Assembly: GCF_028681615.1 (NCBI RefSeq)
Contig: NZ_JAQUHV010000009.1
Span: 18,199-82,198, forward strand
DNA length: 64,000 nt
Direction: 5' to 3'
Source: Sulfuricurvum sp.
GTDB lineage: Bacteria > Campylobacterota > Campylobacteria > Campylobacterales > Sulfurimonadaceae
Shown here: one piece after another, positions 33,525 to 42,027 of the stretch
Numbering within the stretch: the stretch's first letter is position 1
Layout of the letters: each line of letters starts with the position of its first letter
Position numbers and translations under genes: made by a program
Notes under the pieces: model-generated
The model's database searches: none
Seen by the model: only the letters and a program-made list of their open reading frames with translations
Told to the model about the DNA's origin: nothing

Positions 33525-34844
33525 TTGGATTCACTCTCATTTCATCCTACCCCTCACATTACCGATACCGAGATTAAAAAATTAAAGCCTAACATTGAAG
33601 AAAATAAAGATTACACAAAAGCAGATGGCAATGGCTTGCAGCTGCTTGTAAAAACGGATGGCAGAAAAATTTGGGAAATACGCTATACGATCAATGGTAA
33701 ACCTAAAAAGACTACGCTTGGAACTTATCCTACTGTTACTCTTGCAAAAGCACGAGTAATGCGTGATGAATATAGGAGTAAATCATTCGAAGGTATTGAT
33801 CCGATCGATGAGCGTAAAAAAGCAAAAGAGATTATTGCCGAAAAAGAGGCTGAGAATCAGGCTATGTCAGAAGGGCAGTTTCATAAAGTTGCATATGGTT
33901 GGTTGAATAGTCTAACAAATGCAGAAAGTACCCATAAAAAAAGATTTACTTCTTTCGAAAATGATATATTTCCATTTTTCTGCACCTATGATAAATACAA
34001 GCACATTGTCTCCTCAAAACATATCAAAGATATAACTCATCCGGAACTGTTGAAAGTATTATTGGAAAAAGAGAAGACGGCACCTGTTGTTGCTAATCGT
34101 CGCTATATTGACTGTAAACGCTTATGGCGATATGCGATCAATCACGGTCATACCGAAATCAATACCCCGGATAGAATAAGCATCGATGCTTTTAAAAAAC
34201 ATGAAGTGAAGCATCGTCCAAAAATTACCGATGAAAAAGTATTGGGTGAAATGCTCAGAGCGATGGATAGTTATAAAGGTGAAGGTGGTGTCATAGTGCG
34301 AAATGTCCTAAGACTTACCGCTTTGACAATGCTAAGAATAGGTAATTTGGCAACATTAAAATGGGATAACATCCATTTAAAAAAAGGTGTAATCATCATC
34401 AAGCGTTCTGAGATGAAAGTCAAAGATAAAAATTTGCCTGATTTTGTTTTACCTTTGTCTCGCCAAGCTATCGAAATATTGAAAGAAACTAAGGAATTGA
34501 CAGGTTGGGGCGAATGGGTGTTCCACGGTATCAAAGACAGCCGATATCATGTGAATAAAGAGAGCGGTAATAAAGCATTACGAAAAATGGGATTTACGGA
34601 TGAAGAGAGTGGAAGAAAACAGACACTGCATAGTTTTCGAGGAACTTATGCAAGTCTGGCGCGAACGCATCATAAAGACCACGGGGCAGTATTTGAAGCA
34701 TTAGAGAGAGTTCTGGATCATCAAGAAGGCAATCAAGTTGTTCGAGCTTATGCACATATGGCTGATTACACTGAACAGATGAGGGAACTTTTACAGTGGT
34801 GGGCTGATTTCTTGGACGAGTTGAAAGTCAGAAAATATGAGTGA
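33525..34844 (+). CDS. int: Tyrosine recombinase integrase (P4-type)
   Basis: A 439-residue P4-like integrase. Residues 14-100 are the Arm-binding DUF4102 domain (LKPNIEENKDYTKADGNGLQ, IWEIRYTINGKPKKTTLG). The catalytic residues are R271 (MLRIGN), H369-x-x-R372 (LHSFR), H399 (LDHQ) and Y409 (VRAYAHM), complete. The C-terminal W-A-D-F-L end is typical. Start is a TTG at 33525. It integrates and excises the island, usually at a tRNA 3' end, though none is seen here. Five GTCCAT repeats upstream could be its arm sites. Confidence 0.93.
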   Translation: MDSLSFHPTPHITDTEIKKLKPNIEENKDYTKADGNGLQLLVKTDGRKIWEIRYTINGKPKKTTLGTYPTVTLAKARVMRDEYRSKSFEGIDPIDERKKAKEIIAEKEAENQAMSEGQFHKVAYGWLNSLTNAESTHKKRFTSFENDIFPFFCTYDKYKHIVSSKHIKDITHPELLKVLLEKEKTAPVVANRRYIDCKRLWRYAINHGHTEINTPDRISIDAFKKHEVKHRPKITDEKVLGEMLRAMDSYKGEGGVIVRNVLRLTALTMLRIGNLATLKWDNIHLKKGVIIIKRSEMKVKDKNLPDFVLPLSRQAIEILKETKELTGWGEWVFHGIKDSRYHVNKESGNKALRKMGFTDEESGRKQTLHSFRGTYASLARTHHKDHGAVFEALERVLDHQEGNQVVRAYAHMADYTEQMRELLQWWADFLDELKVRKYE

Positions 34845-34875
34845 ATAATTTTATTTGAGATGCAATCTGACTTCT

Positions 34876-35094
34876 TCAATCTTCCAACTGAATATCTTTT
34901 ATCACACTTTTAAGCCGTTTATATTTTTCATTTTCTATGTAGAGGTCGAGCCACGATTCGACCCAATAGGGAAACTCTCTATCATTGCTTCCCCAACCAT
35001 TTACACTCTGATAATTTAGTCCAAATAAAGCAGCGAACTCTTTTCGAGAGAGTTTGGCATCATTTAGTTTTTGGTTAAAGCTATCTCTATCCAA
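34876..35094 (-). CDS. Small HTH protein
   Basis: A 72-residue protein with TTG start (35092-35094, AGGGA upstream). LNDAKLSRKEFAALFGLNYQSVNGW (two overlapping parts, about residues 12-36) is a helix-turn-helix. It is divergent from the TraD-like gene, with repeats of TATGAATACT in the gap, and may regulate it. Confidence 0.7.
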   Translation of the reverse strand: MDRDSFNQKLNDAKLSRKEFAALFGLNYQSVNGWGSNDREFPYWVESWLDLYIENEKYKRLKSVIKDIQLED

Positions 35095-35104
35095 ATTATA
35101 TCCC

Positions 35105-35199
35105 TATGAATACTAATTTTATCAAATAGTATACAAATGAATATAATAATAAGCTAAATGTAAGCATATGAATACTATAATTTAAAAATTAATATTCAT
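35105..35199. promoter_or_regulatory. Repeated TATGAATACT operator-like sites
   Basis: TATGAATACT occurs at 35105-35114 and at 35167-35176, with an inverted AATATTCATA near 35190. They lie between the small HTH gene and the TraD-like gene, in the divergent promoter region, so the HTH protein is the obvious candidate binder. Confidence 0.45.
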
Positions 35200-35221
35200 A
35201 AGGATATTGAAGGAGTAAATC

Positions 35222-36754
35222 ATGGCAGAGATGGGATTTGTACTAAATAGTAAAAAATCTACCTCAATTGAGGTACCAATCGATGAATTCAAACATGCTC
35301 TCTTTATCGGAAAGACGGGAAATGGAAAAACTACCGGTGGAATCAATCCGATCATGGATAGCCGTATCAAAGCCGGATATGGAATGTTGATTTTCGATGA
35401 AAAAGGGAAAGAACACCGTGTCGTCAAATCCATCGCTGATTGTTATGGCCGCTTGAATGATGTCATTGAATTAGGCAAACCCCACGGAATCACCGTTAAT
35501 TTGATGGATAATCTCAGTGAACGTCAACTAGAAAGTTTTATCCGACGTTTTTTGAAACGTTCAAAAGAATCGTTTTGGGAAGAAGGCGCAGTCAATTTAT
35601 TTATGCCGCTTGCCAAATGGTTGTTAGGCATGAAAAAACTGTACCGATTTGGAATCGATACTTTTGATATGAAGGCAATTGAATTAACATTGACCCACAA
35701 GGAAAGTAAAACGGAAAAAGAGTATGTATGGAGTATTGATATCAATCCTTTAACAGCAAAAGAGATTTCCACTTATTTTCATGATCCAGTGGCATTTGCA
35801 ATGGTGTCCCAAAAAAGCGGTGTCTATGTTGATATGTTGATCACGCATGTCCTTGAATCCATTGAAACGAATCATCTAAAAAATAAGGGTCTTAATGATC
35901 AACTGCTTGTAGCCGAAAAGCTGATCGATGAGTTGAACGAGCTTCAAACAATCCTAAAAGGCAAAATGATCAAAGCAGACTTATCGGAATCCAGTGGAAA
36001 TAACGGGACCTACTTCATGGTCAGTTCTGTGATCAATATCCTAGCTCAAGACCGTTATGTCAATAATCCACACGCTGAGAGCATTGCATCATTATTGAAT
36101 CAAGGGAAAATTATTGTTATCAATACCGAATCGTTCTCTACGCCGATTTTATCATCGTTGCTCGATCAGACACTCGAATCGCTGGCTACGCGTTCAAAAT
36201 ATAAAAATGTACACCCGATTAGCATTATCATCGATGAAGCAAACCGCGTGTTATCGTCTGACAGCGACATTCGTATTGATGTGCTCCGCGAAAGTAAAGT
36301 CGAGGTGATCATGGCAGCACAGAATCACGAGCAGATGATTACGAAAATGGGTGGGGACCGATGGCTCTCATTTGCGCAAAATTTCAACACTCGACTTCAT
36401 TTTTTAGGGATGGGACAAGGTGGTAGATTTAAATTGATGAATGAACTTGATGATCAAGAGTTTGAAGCAGAGCCTATGTTTTTTAATCAACATGATTTGG
36501 ATAATGTGGAATGGAAATATCAAAGCAATCACCAATTCTATAATCGCTACCTTGGCAATACGGAACATAAAATAATTGTCATGTACGATCATGCCCTATT
36601 TGAGAAAGAAGAAAAAATCATTCTGTATAATCTGACCGATCAAGCGATGAGTTTTGCTACCATCTACCCAACTGAAGCCAATGTTAAATCCACTGTTCTT
36701 CGAGACAGGGTTAAAGATTTGAAAAATAATCGTTTGTTTGGAGTGGCAGTGTGA
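35222..36754 (+). CDS. VirD4/TraD-like coupling-protein ATPase
   Basis: A 510-residue P-loop ATPase: Walker A GKTGNGKTTG (30-39), IIIDEANRVL Walker B (about 335-344), and KVEVIMAAQNHEQM sensor-like region, characteristic of VirD4/TraG/TraD-like coupling proteins (type IV DNA-binding family). AAGGAG precedes the ATG. No N-terminal membrane segment is visible, as in some Campylobacterota element proteins, so it may be a soluble or TraC-like variant. It would link the relaxase-DNA complex to a helper's channel. A decayed copy of the 3' end lies directly downstream. Confidence 0.75.
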   Translation: MAEMGFVLNSKKSTSIEVPIDEFKHALFIGKTGNGKTTGGINPIMDSRIKAGYGMLIFDEKGKEHRVVKSIADCYGRLNDVIELGKPHGITVNLMDNLSERQLESFIRRFLKRSKESFWEEGAVNLFMPLAKWLLGMKKLYRFGIDTFDMKAIELTLTHKESKTEKEYVWSIDINPLTAKEISTYFHDPVAFAMVSQKSGVYVDMLITHVLESIETNHLKNKGLNDQLLVAEKLIDELNELQTILKGKMIKADLSESSGNNGTYFMVSSVINILAQDRYVNNPHAESIASLLNQGKIIVINTESFSTPILSSLLDQTLESLATRSKYKNVHPISIIIDEANRVLSSDSDIRIDVLRESKVEVIMAAQNHEQMITKMGGDRWLSFAQNFNTRLHFLGMGQGGRFKLMNELDDQEFEAEPMFFNQHDLDNVEWKYQSNHQFYNRYLGNTEHKIIVMYDHALFEKEEKIILYNLTDQAMSFATIYPTEANVKSTVLRDRVKDLKNNRLFGVAV

Positions 36755-36866
36755 TTGATCGTAGAGGTGGAGATTATTTATAAAATAAAAACATCGCATG
36801 GTAGAGAGAGTGCGATAAACACTCGTTTTCAAATATATATTTAACTTCAATTACTTCCGGATATTG

Positions 36867-37019
36867 GAGAAAGAAAACAAGATTCTTTTATACGACCTCG
36901 TGACCAATCAGATATCATTTGTAACTCTATTGCCTGATGCAGAAAGGGTCAAAAGCAGAGTTTTCCGGGATCATTACAACGCATTAAAACTTGGAAATGC
37001 ATTTAGTATTGTAGTGTAA
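36867..37019 (+). pseudogene. Decayed 3' end of a second coupling-protein gene
   Basis: The frame reads EKENKILLYDLVTNQISFVT then LLPDAERVKSRVFRDHYNAL and ends FSIVV, stop at 37017-37019. It parallels residues 459-510 of the TraD-like protein (EKEEKIILYNLTDQAMSFAT, then YPTEANVKSTVLRDRVKDL) through to the same C-terminus (GVAV). No start codon or ribosome site is seen. It is either a remnant of a tandem duplication or the scar left when a related element was replaced. Confidence 0.8.
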
Positions 37020-37062
37020 TAATACGTGAATTTTGAGAGAATTGAATAAATGGATAAGCAAA

Positions 37063-38247
37063 TCACTCAATTTGGAGGTTTAAAGATTGTTGACCTTTTT
37101 CTTTACTGTCTTTTTCACTATTTTCTTGGTATTCCTTGATCATCTTTTCGAAAAGATCCCAATCAGAAGTAAAATTAAATTTTTCTATTTTGACATAATA
37201 ATCATATTTCTGTTGAATTTTTTTCTTCAATTCAGAAATATTAGGTGACATATCAAGAAAATAGCTGCTTATCATTTCAAAAGCGATCAAATCATTGTCA
37301 AATTGTTTTTTTAAGTCAGCCAAAATATTGTTTGATGAACTCATACTCCTAAATATTCCGTAAACAACTTTCTCAGCAAATATATATGCAAGAACAAATA
37401 CTAATTGAGGGAATATGACTTTTTTATTAACTGTAGCTTTTAATAGTTGTTGGTCACTTGCTAACAGCATTAGCATATTTTTAATTTTGTCATATTTATT
37501 TGCAGAATTTCTTATCTCTTTAACTAATTCATCCATTTGATCGGCTATAACGCCTAGAAATGTGAATCTGTTATTTTCATTTTTTGATTTTTTGTGTAAA
37601 TAATATTGAAAAAAATCTAGATTAATGATTTGCTCTTTAAATTCATCTCGTATGTATGCAATGAGATAGTCAAAAGAGTTGTCAATCATTTCTTGAATAA
37701 TCAACAACTCTTTATTATTATCATTATCCAATGACTCCCAATTAAATTTTAAGTCTAATAAAGCTGGCGATATTTCAAAACATGATGTATCAAATAAAAT
37801 GAAATTTTTCAAACTTGTAAATAAAAGATATTCTAGTGAATGCTTATGAAGATCATCTTCTGTTGCTCTTTTGATAACAGATGACACATCAATAGATGTG
37901 TATTTTGCGACATTTGGAAATGAGTCATGATTTACAAAATTTTGGGTGAAATGATTTTTAACATCTACTAAAAGCATTTGCCATAATATAAAAATGATCA
38001 CTTGCCTAGTGTTTTCATTTTCCAAGCAAGTATTGATAAAATTCGTCTGATTACTTATATCGTTAGTCGGTGACTTTTTATTTTCTAACAAGTTTTGAAG
38101 TAATTCAAGTCTTTGTTTTTGATCCATTTGGCAAAATATTGACATAAAATCGTTATTCAAAAATTCTGATTTGCATGCGGATTGTGATGATGAAAAACAG
38201 TTGTTTAATTCTTTTAATTGTGAAATAAATTCTTGAGAAATCTGCAT
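37063..38247 (-). CDS. Unrecognised 394-aa protein
   Basis: A long, mostly helical, A/T-rich protein starting MQISQEFISQLKELNNCFSS. It contains a hydrophobic stretch VIFPQLVFVLAYIFAEKVVYG (two parts, about 277-300) and a charged C-terminal coiled region. It is on the opposite strand to its neighbours, an insertion-like position typical of cargo genes in such elements. I cannot assign a function; an abortive-infection type role is only a guess from context. Confidence 0.6.
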   Translation of the reverse strand: MQISQEFISQLKELNNCFSSSQSACKSEFLNNDFMSIFCQMDQKQRLELLQNLLENKKSPTNDISNQTNFINTCLENENTRQVIIFILWQMLLVDVKNHFTQNFVNHDSFPNVAKYTSIDVSSVIKRATEDDLHKHSLEYLLFTSLKNFILFDTSCFEISPALLDLKFNWESLDNDNNKELLIIQEMIDNSFDYLIAYIRDEFKEQIINLDFFQYYLHKKSKNENNRFTFLGVIADQMDELVKEIRNSANKYDKIKNMLMLLASDQQLLKATVNKKVIFPQLVFVLAYIFAEKVVYGIFRSMSSSNNILADLKKQFDNDLIAFEMISSYFLDMSPNISELKKKIQQKYDYYVKIEKFNFTSDWDLFEKMIKEYQENSEKDSKEKGQQSLNLQIE

Positions 38248-38311
38248 ATAGACCCTTCTGTATAACTAAAAATATAACTTTTTAATTTGTTTTTTTATTG
38301 TTTTGTCAAAT

Positions 38312-38343
38312 AAAAAAACCGATTTTTTTTCGGTTTTTTTTTT
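38312..38343. terminator. Bidirectional terminator-like hairpin
   Basis: AAAAAAACCGA (38312-38322) and TCGGTTTTTTT (38330-38340) form an 11-bp stem with a short T loop, and T/A runs on both sides would end transcripts in either direction. It lies between two genes that diverge (37063-38247 leftward, 38409 rightward). That is an unusual place; it may be an attenuator or the end of a short antisense transcript. Confidence 0.65.
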
Positions 38344-38408
38344 AGACAAGCTACCTCTCTTTTTGGTTAAATGACAACATCAAAACAATAAAGGAGTCCA
38401 TAAAGTGT

Positions 38409-38702
38409 ATGAAAAAGTCACTTAAACAATACACGGAGCAACATGCTCCAAGAAAAAATGCATCAAAGTTGTTGCCATTCTATTCAGAAATGAAGGCAAT
38501 GCGTGATCAAGGATATTCGTATCGACAAATATCTGAAGCTCTTCAGGAAAATGGCATAAATGCTTATCCCTCAGAAATAAAACGCTTTATGGATAGGCGT
38601 GATAATCAGATAGGTCTTGTGCGTAATAACCCAGATGGTATTACTCACCAAAAAGATTACAAGGATCAATTCTTTGAAAAATTTGACAAAAAGGGCGAAT
38701 AG
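38409..38702 (+). CDS. Small HTH-like mobilization/partition accessory protein
   Basis: A 97-residue basic protein: KNASKLLPFYSEMKAMRDQG, then YSYRQISEALQENGINAYPS, a helix-turn-helix-like pair. Located before the ParA-like gene, with its stop overlapping the next start, it resembles the small DNA-binding partner of a plasmid partition or mobilization operon. The ribosome site AAAGGAG is 12 nt upstream. Confidence 0.6.
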   Translation: MKKSLKQYTEQHAPRKNASKLLPFYSEMKAMRDQGYSYRQISEALQENGINAYPSEIKRFMDRRDNQIGLVRNNPDGITHQKDYKDQFFEKFDKKGE

Positions 38703-39463
38703 TGAAAGTCAGAAGAATTATAGTTGTTATTCAAAAAAAAGGTGGTGTTGGTAAATCAACGCTCGGTTTTCAGGTAGTTACGGCACTTGTCGATGGTGTT
38801 GCGTGTGTCATTGAGGTCGAAAATGATCATGATACATCTAAGGTATTTGTTAACAGCAACCAATTGCGTGGAAAAATGCGTGCCGTCAAATCTAAAGATT
38901 TTACCAATACCTTGGCCGAAGCAATTTTTGATGCAGCAGAAAATGGTGGTGACATTATCATCAATGGCCATTTGAATGAAATCATCGATACGTTAAGAAA
39001 CTCATCGTCGTATGATGAATTGATTTTTATTTGTCCATTTATGAGTGATCGTGCTCAAATTGAAAACATAACAGCAACAGTTGATGCTTTGAAGGGATAC
39101 AAAGTTTTGGTGATTGGTAATTCAAGTAGTAAAGAGCAGTTTATTTTTTGGAATGGATCTGAGAAATATGGCCTTCCCGGTGTAAAAGTGGAATATAAAA
39201 AACTTCCTACAGTCTACATTCCAAAAACTGAGGTATTTGATCTGTCATCAATGCTTGGCGAAACGATAACTGATACAGCTGTATTAGCTAGAGACTATAC
39301 TCCAGATCAAATACGTGATTATTTGATCGAAAAAGCCAATGGTGATCGAGAATGGTTTAAAACACAGTTTTCCAGATATCACATTTCTGTAGCTTGCAAA
39401 AACTTCATAGATAACGATTTGGCGGATATGAAGAAGGCGATTGAAATATTGAGGGATCTATGA
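38702..39463 (+). CDS. ParA-like ATPase
   Basis: A 253-residue ParA/MinD-family ATPase with the deviant Walker A QKKGGVGKST (11-20); K13 and K18 are the two lysines of the family. The switch and Walker B are weak: a D/E after the VACVIEVENDHD stretch (about 35-46) and IFICP near 108-112. It may partition or position the element, or regulate mobilization, as with plasmid-stability proteins encoded beside relaxase genes. GTG start at 38702 overlapping the previous stop. Confidence 0.75.
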   Translation: MKVRRIIVVIQKKGGVGKSTLGFQVVTALVDGVACVIEVENDHDTSKVFVNSNQLRGKMRAVKSKDFTNTLAEAIFDAAENGGDIIINGHLNEIIDTLRNSSSYDELIFICPFMSDRAQIENITATVDALKGYKVLVIGNSSSKEQFIFWNGSEKYGLPGVKVEYKKLPTVYIPKTEVFDLSSMLGETITDTAVLARDYTPDQIRDYLIEKANGDREWFKTQFSRYHISVACKNFIDNDLADMKKAIEILRDL

Positions 39464-40059
39464 TGGATTTGGAACAATTTAGGTCGTCTGTTGACGACCT
39501 TTTTCATGCAATAGGAGTTCTTAAAAAGGAAAAATCTGATTTGGCTGAAATGATGCCAAAAGTTGAAAAAACGCTGACTGAAATTAATAAAATGAGCAGT
39601 TTTTTCCAAAAACCTATGCAGGAAGCATCAAAGAATGCGGTGGAGACCTATCAACAAATATTATCAAACAGCACGATCTCTATTAAAAATGAGACGGATG
39701 TTTTAATTGATGAATCAAGGCGTCTCAAAAAAGCGTCTTCTGGTATTAAAGAAGCAGCAGATCGCATCCGCGTTTTTTCAGTCTTTTCGGTAGGTTTGTC
39801 AGCAATCGGGATATGCTTGCTTGCAGGTGTGGTCGGATTGATTTACGGAATTCGCGAAGGGTATCCAATAGGATATGACAAAGGGTTTTCTGAGGGGACG
39901 AAAGCTCGAGAGTATCAGATTGAACACGAGTTTCTCGAGAGGATAGGCCTTAAGCAGAGTGAGGTCAAAAGAAATTCAGTTATTTTGCAACTTAAACCTG
40001 GTTATCAACTATTTGGGAAGCAACTTGAGAGTGGGTATTTCATTAGAGTTTACAAGTAG
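39460..40059 (+). CDS. Coiled-coil membrane protein
   Basis: A 199-residue protein: residues 1-105 are coiled coil (LEQFRSSVDDLFHAIGVLKK and following), then one membrane segment (about 108-135, FSVFSVGLSAIGICLLAGVVG), and a soluble C-terminal region (GYPIGYDKGFSEGTKARE). It follows the ParA-like gene with a 4-nt overlap. It might anchor the partition or transfer complex to the membrane. Not recognised. Confidence 0.65.
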   Translation: MMDLEQFRSSVDDLFHAIGVLKKEKSDLAEMMPKVEKTLTEINKMSSFFQKPMQEASKNAVETYQQILSNSTISIKNETDVLIDESRRLKKASSGIKEAADRIRVFSVFSVGLSAIGICLLAGVVGLIYGIREGYPIGYDKGFSEGTKAREYQIEHEFLERIGLKQSEVKRNSVILQLKPGYQLFGKQLESGYFIRVYK

Positions 40060-40209
40060 CCTTTTTGTAGCACTTTTTAGTCTAACTAGTGCTACGTGTA
40101 GCTGTTTTGTGGCACGAATATTTCACCTTTGTATCTGGTGTGGATGTTTCATTGTTACATCGTTGTTCGTTTAAGTATTCTATATCTTACGCCCAAAGGA
40201 GGGATCGCA
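40060..40209. promoter_or_regulatory. Candidate oriT upstream of relaxase
   Basis: GTAGCACT (40067-40074) and AGTGCTAC (40088-40095) form an 8-bp inverted repeat with a 13-nt loop, and GTAGC at 40098-40102 makes a second hairpin with GCTAC (40091-40095). This stretch lies 110-140 bp before the relaxase, the normal place for oriT. An alternative is a terminator or operator. The nic site cannot be identified by eye. Confidence 0.45.
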
Positions 40210-41670
40210 ATGCCGGTAGAGAGTTTCATGTTAACAGGTAAAAGAACTGATTATCACTTTGCTATTGATAAATATATCCACCATTCAATGTGGCTTGGTA
40301 ATTTATGTGATAGCTTCAATTTAACAAAAAAGCAAAAAGTGATTAAAAGAGATTTTGAGATTCTAAGTAGTGGAATAAATCCTATTACTAAAAAACAACT
40401 CATAAAAGAAAATACTACAGGTAAAAAACGTTTTGGTATCGAAATAGTAATACCAAAGCCAAAAACTGTAAGCTTAGTTCAAGTTGTTGCATTCGAATGG
40501 GACGAAAATTTGGCGATGGAATTGATGAATGTAGATATTAATGCATATACATCATTAATCGAATTTATAGAAAAAGAACATGTTTTATATAGGGTTCGTT
40601 CTGAAAAATATAGAGAAAAAATTCGAAGTAACTCGTGTATAACCGCAAATTTTATGCACTTGTTTAATTCAAGCGACGAACAACAGGCTCATACTCATTG
40701 GCATTGTGTACTATTTCCATTCACTAAAAATAGAAATCAATATTATGCTCTTCAAAATCCATTGATCATCAGATCCTCAAAGCTTTATGGGGCTCTCTAT
40801 CGAAGTGAATTGGCGAAGCGTCTGATTACTTGTGGTTACTCGCTACGACTCACGGATAAAAAATATGGTTTTTTTGAAATTGAAGGTATATCAGATCAAA
40901 TAAAAACATTATTTTCTTCACGAAGCAATGAAATCGAAAAGTACAAGCTAGAGTTTAAAGCTCATTACCACAATGCACCTGGATACAAAATCGCTCATTT
41001 GGCTAAATTTAAGAACCGTCAAAAACAAAGTGAAAAAGATGTTTCAAAAATTATCAGAAGCAATGTTGAGAAACTTGAAAGCGCAGGCTTCACTTTTGAA
41101 CATATGTGTCGTTTAAAAATGAATGCAATGACTCACGAGCCAATTAATTTGGCAGAAGTAATTTATGAAATCTATCGCAAGGAGGGAGAAAAACTGTTTA
41201 AATTCTCGAAGGAGCGAATCCTTAAAAATATAGCTATAAGAGCTATTGTACGAGGGACAGGTGCGTATATCGATGAAATTTATAAACCATTTCAAGGAGG
41301 TGATTATGTAGAAGTCGTAAAGCGATTTATTAACCAAAAAATTCAAAAAAATGAAAGGATCCAAGATGATTCAGGAACTCGACGAGGAGTCGTTGAAAAT
41401 TATACTGGTGGAGTTTTCGAACTCTCAAAAAGAGGTTGTCAAAACGCTCGAAGAGCACACGAATATTTTGACAAATATTGTCAAAATCTTAACGATGCCA
41501 TCTACATCGCCATCGATGAGAGAATATGTATTGTGCGCAGTGAACAAAATCGAGAGCGTGGAGAAACATTTGGGTCTTATTCCGGTACCGAAACCATGAG
41601 TGAAGATATATTGTTCAACCGTGAAGATGAGGTTTGGGATCAGCCCAATATTGTATTTAATCCAAAATAA
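40210..41670 (+). CDS. MobF-family relaxase without helicase domain
   Basis: This 486-residue protein begins at 40210 (AGGAGG seven bases upstream). It has the TrwC-type relaxase domain: GKKRFGIEIVIPKPKTVSLV, then NFMHLFNSSDEQQAHTHWHC (the metal-binding HxHxH near residue 161-165) and FEIEGISDQIKTLFSSRSNE. Candidate catalytic tyrosines are Tyr15 and Tyr22. It is about half the size of MobF relaxases such as TrwC, which carry a C-terminal helicase, so it relies on a host or helper helicase. The last ~100 residues overlap a possible second gene. Confidence 0.85.
   Translation: MPVESFMLTGKRTDYHFAIDKYIHHSMWLGNLCDSFNLTKKQKVIKRDFEILSSGINPITKKQLIKENTTGKKRFGIEIVIPKPKTVSLVQVVAFEWDENLAMELMNVDINAYTSLIEFIEKEHVLYRVRSEKYREKIRSNSCITANFMHLFNSSDEQQAHTHWHCVLFPFTKNRNQYYALQNPLIIRSSKLYGALYRSELAKRLITCGYSLRLTDKKYGFFEIEGISDQIKTLFSSRSNEIEKYKLEFKAHYHNAPGYKIAHLAKFKNRQKQSEKDVSKIIRSNVEKLESAGFTFEHMCRLKMNAMTHEPINLAEVIYEIYRKEGEKLFKFSKERILKNIAIRAIVRGTGAYIDEIYKPFQGGDYVEVVKRFINQKIQKNERIQDDSGTRRGVVENYTGGVFELSKRGCQNARRAHEYFDKYCQNLNDAIYIAIDERICIVRSEQNRERGETFGSYSGTETMSEDILFNREDEVWDQPNIVFNPK
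41366..41599 (+). CDS. Possible overlapping gene inside the relaxase 3' end, 77 aa
   Basis: In a second frame of the relaxase 3' end, a 77-residue frame starts MIQELDEESLKIILVEFSNS at an ATG with AAAGGA upstream. It has a clean alternating hydrophobic/charged pattern (VVKTLEEHTNILTNIVKIL) and ends PVPKP. The relaxase frame here is rich in Arg, Cys and Asn, so the small frame may be the more protein-like one. Both could be translated. Confidence 0.45.
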   Translation: MIQELDEESLKIILVEFSNSQKEVVKTLEEHTNILTNIVKILTMPSTSPSMREYVLCAVNKIESVEKHLGLIPVPKP

Positions 41671-41678
41671 GGAGTCAC

Positions 41679-41867
41679 ATGGAGCAAAATCGATTATTAA
41701 GGATACGAGACGTCCAACAAAGAGTCTCATTGGGCCGTTCTACAATATGGCTATGGATCAAGCAAAAGCGCTTCCCATCAGGTTTTAAGCTCTCGAACAG
41801 TGTGAGAGTCTGGCATGAAAGGGATATTAACGATTTCGTGGAAGGAAAATGGAATGAGCAAAAATGA
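41679..41867 (+). CDS. AlpA-like excisionase/regulator
   Basis: A 62-residue AlpA-type protein: LLRIRDVQQRVSLGRSTIWLW (MerR-like wHTH), then KRFPSGFKLSNSVRVWHERD. AAGGAG precedes the ATG. AlpA-like proteins act as excisionase or activators for P4-type integrase elements, fitting the integrase at 33.5 kb. Confidence 0.85.
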   Translation: MEQNRLLRIRDVQQRVSLGRSTIWLWIKQKRFPSGFKLSNSVRVWHERDINDFVEGKWNEQK

Positions 41868-42027
41868 TAAACAGGTAGAAGAGAAAGCTGCAACTCTCTC
41901 TTCTGTAAAAAGTTCTGACAAAAGAACTCCAAAATTATATCCTAAGTCGTTTTGGAAGGTGGCATTGCCACCTTCACTTGACATGCAAAATATTAGATTT
42001 AAAAAAATGGGGGTGATGTATGTTTAA
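41854..42027 (+). CDS. Small hypothetical protein, 57 aa
   Basis: A 57-residue polar protein starting MSKNDKQVEEKAATLSSVKS, lysine-rich, with KLYPKSFWKVALPP in the second half. It overlaps the AlpA 3' end by 14 nt and the SSB start by 8 nt, and GGAAAATGGA lies before the start. The close overlaps support it, but it is short. Confidence 0.4.
   Translation: MSKNDKQVEEKAATLSSVKSSDKRTPKLYPKSFWKVALPPSLDMQNIRFKKMGVMYV

Noticed and set aside
41600..41788. A 62-aa frame following the overlapping relaxase gene
   Set aside because: It spans the relaxase stop and AlpA start, has no ribosome site and unnatural composition; a shadow frame.
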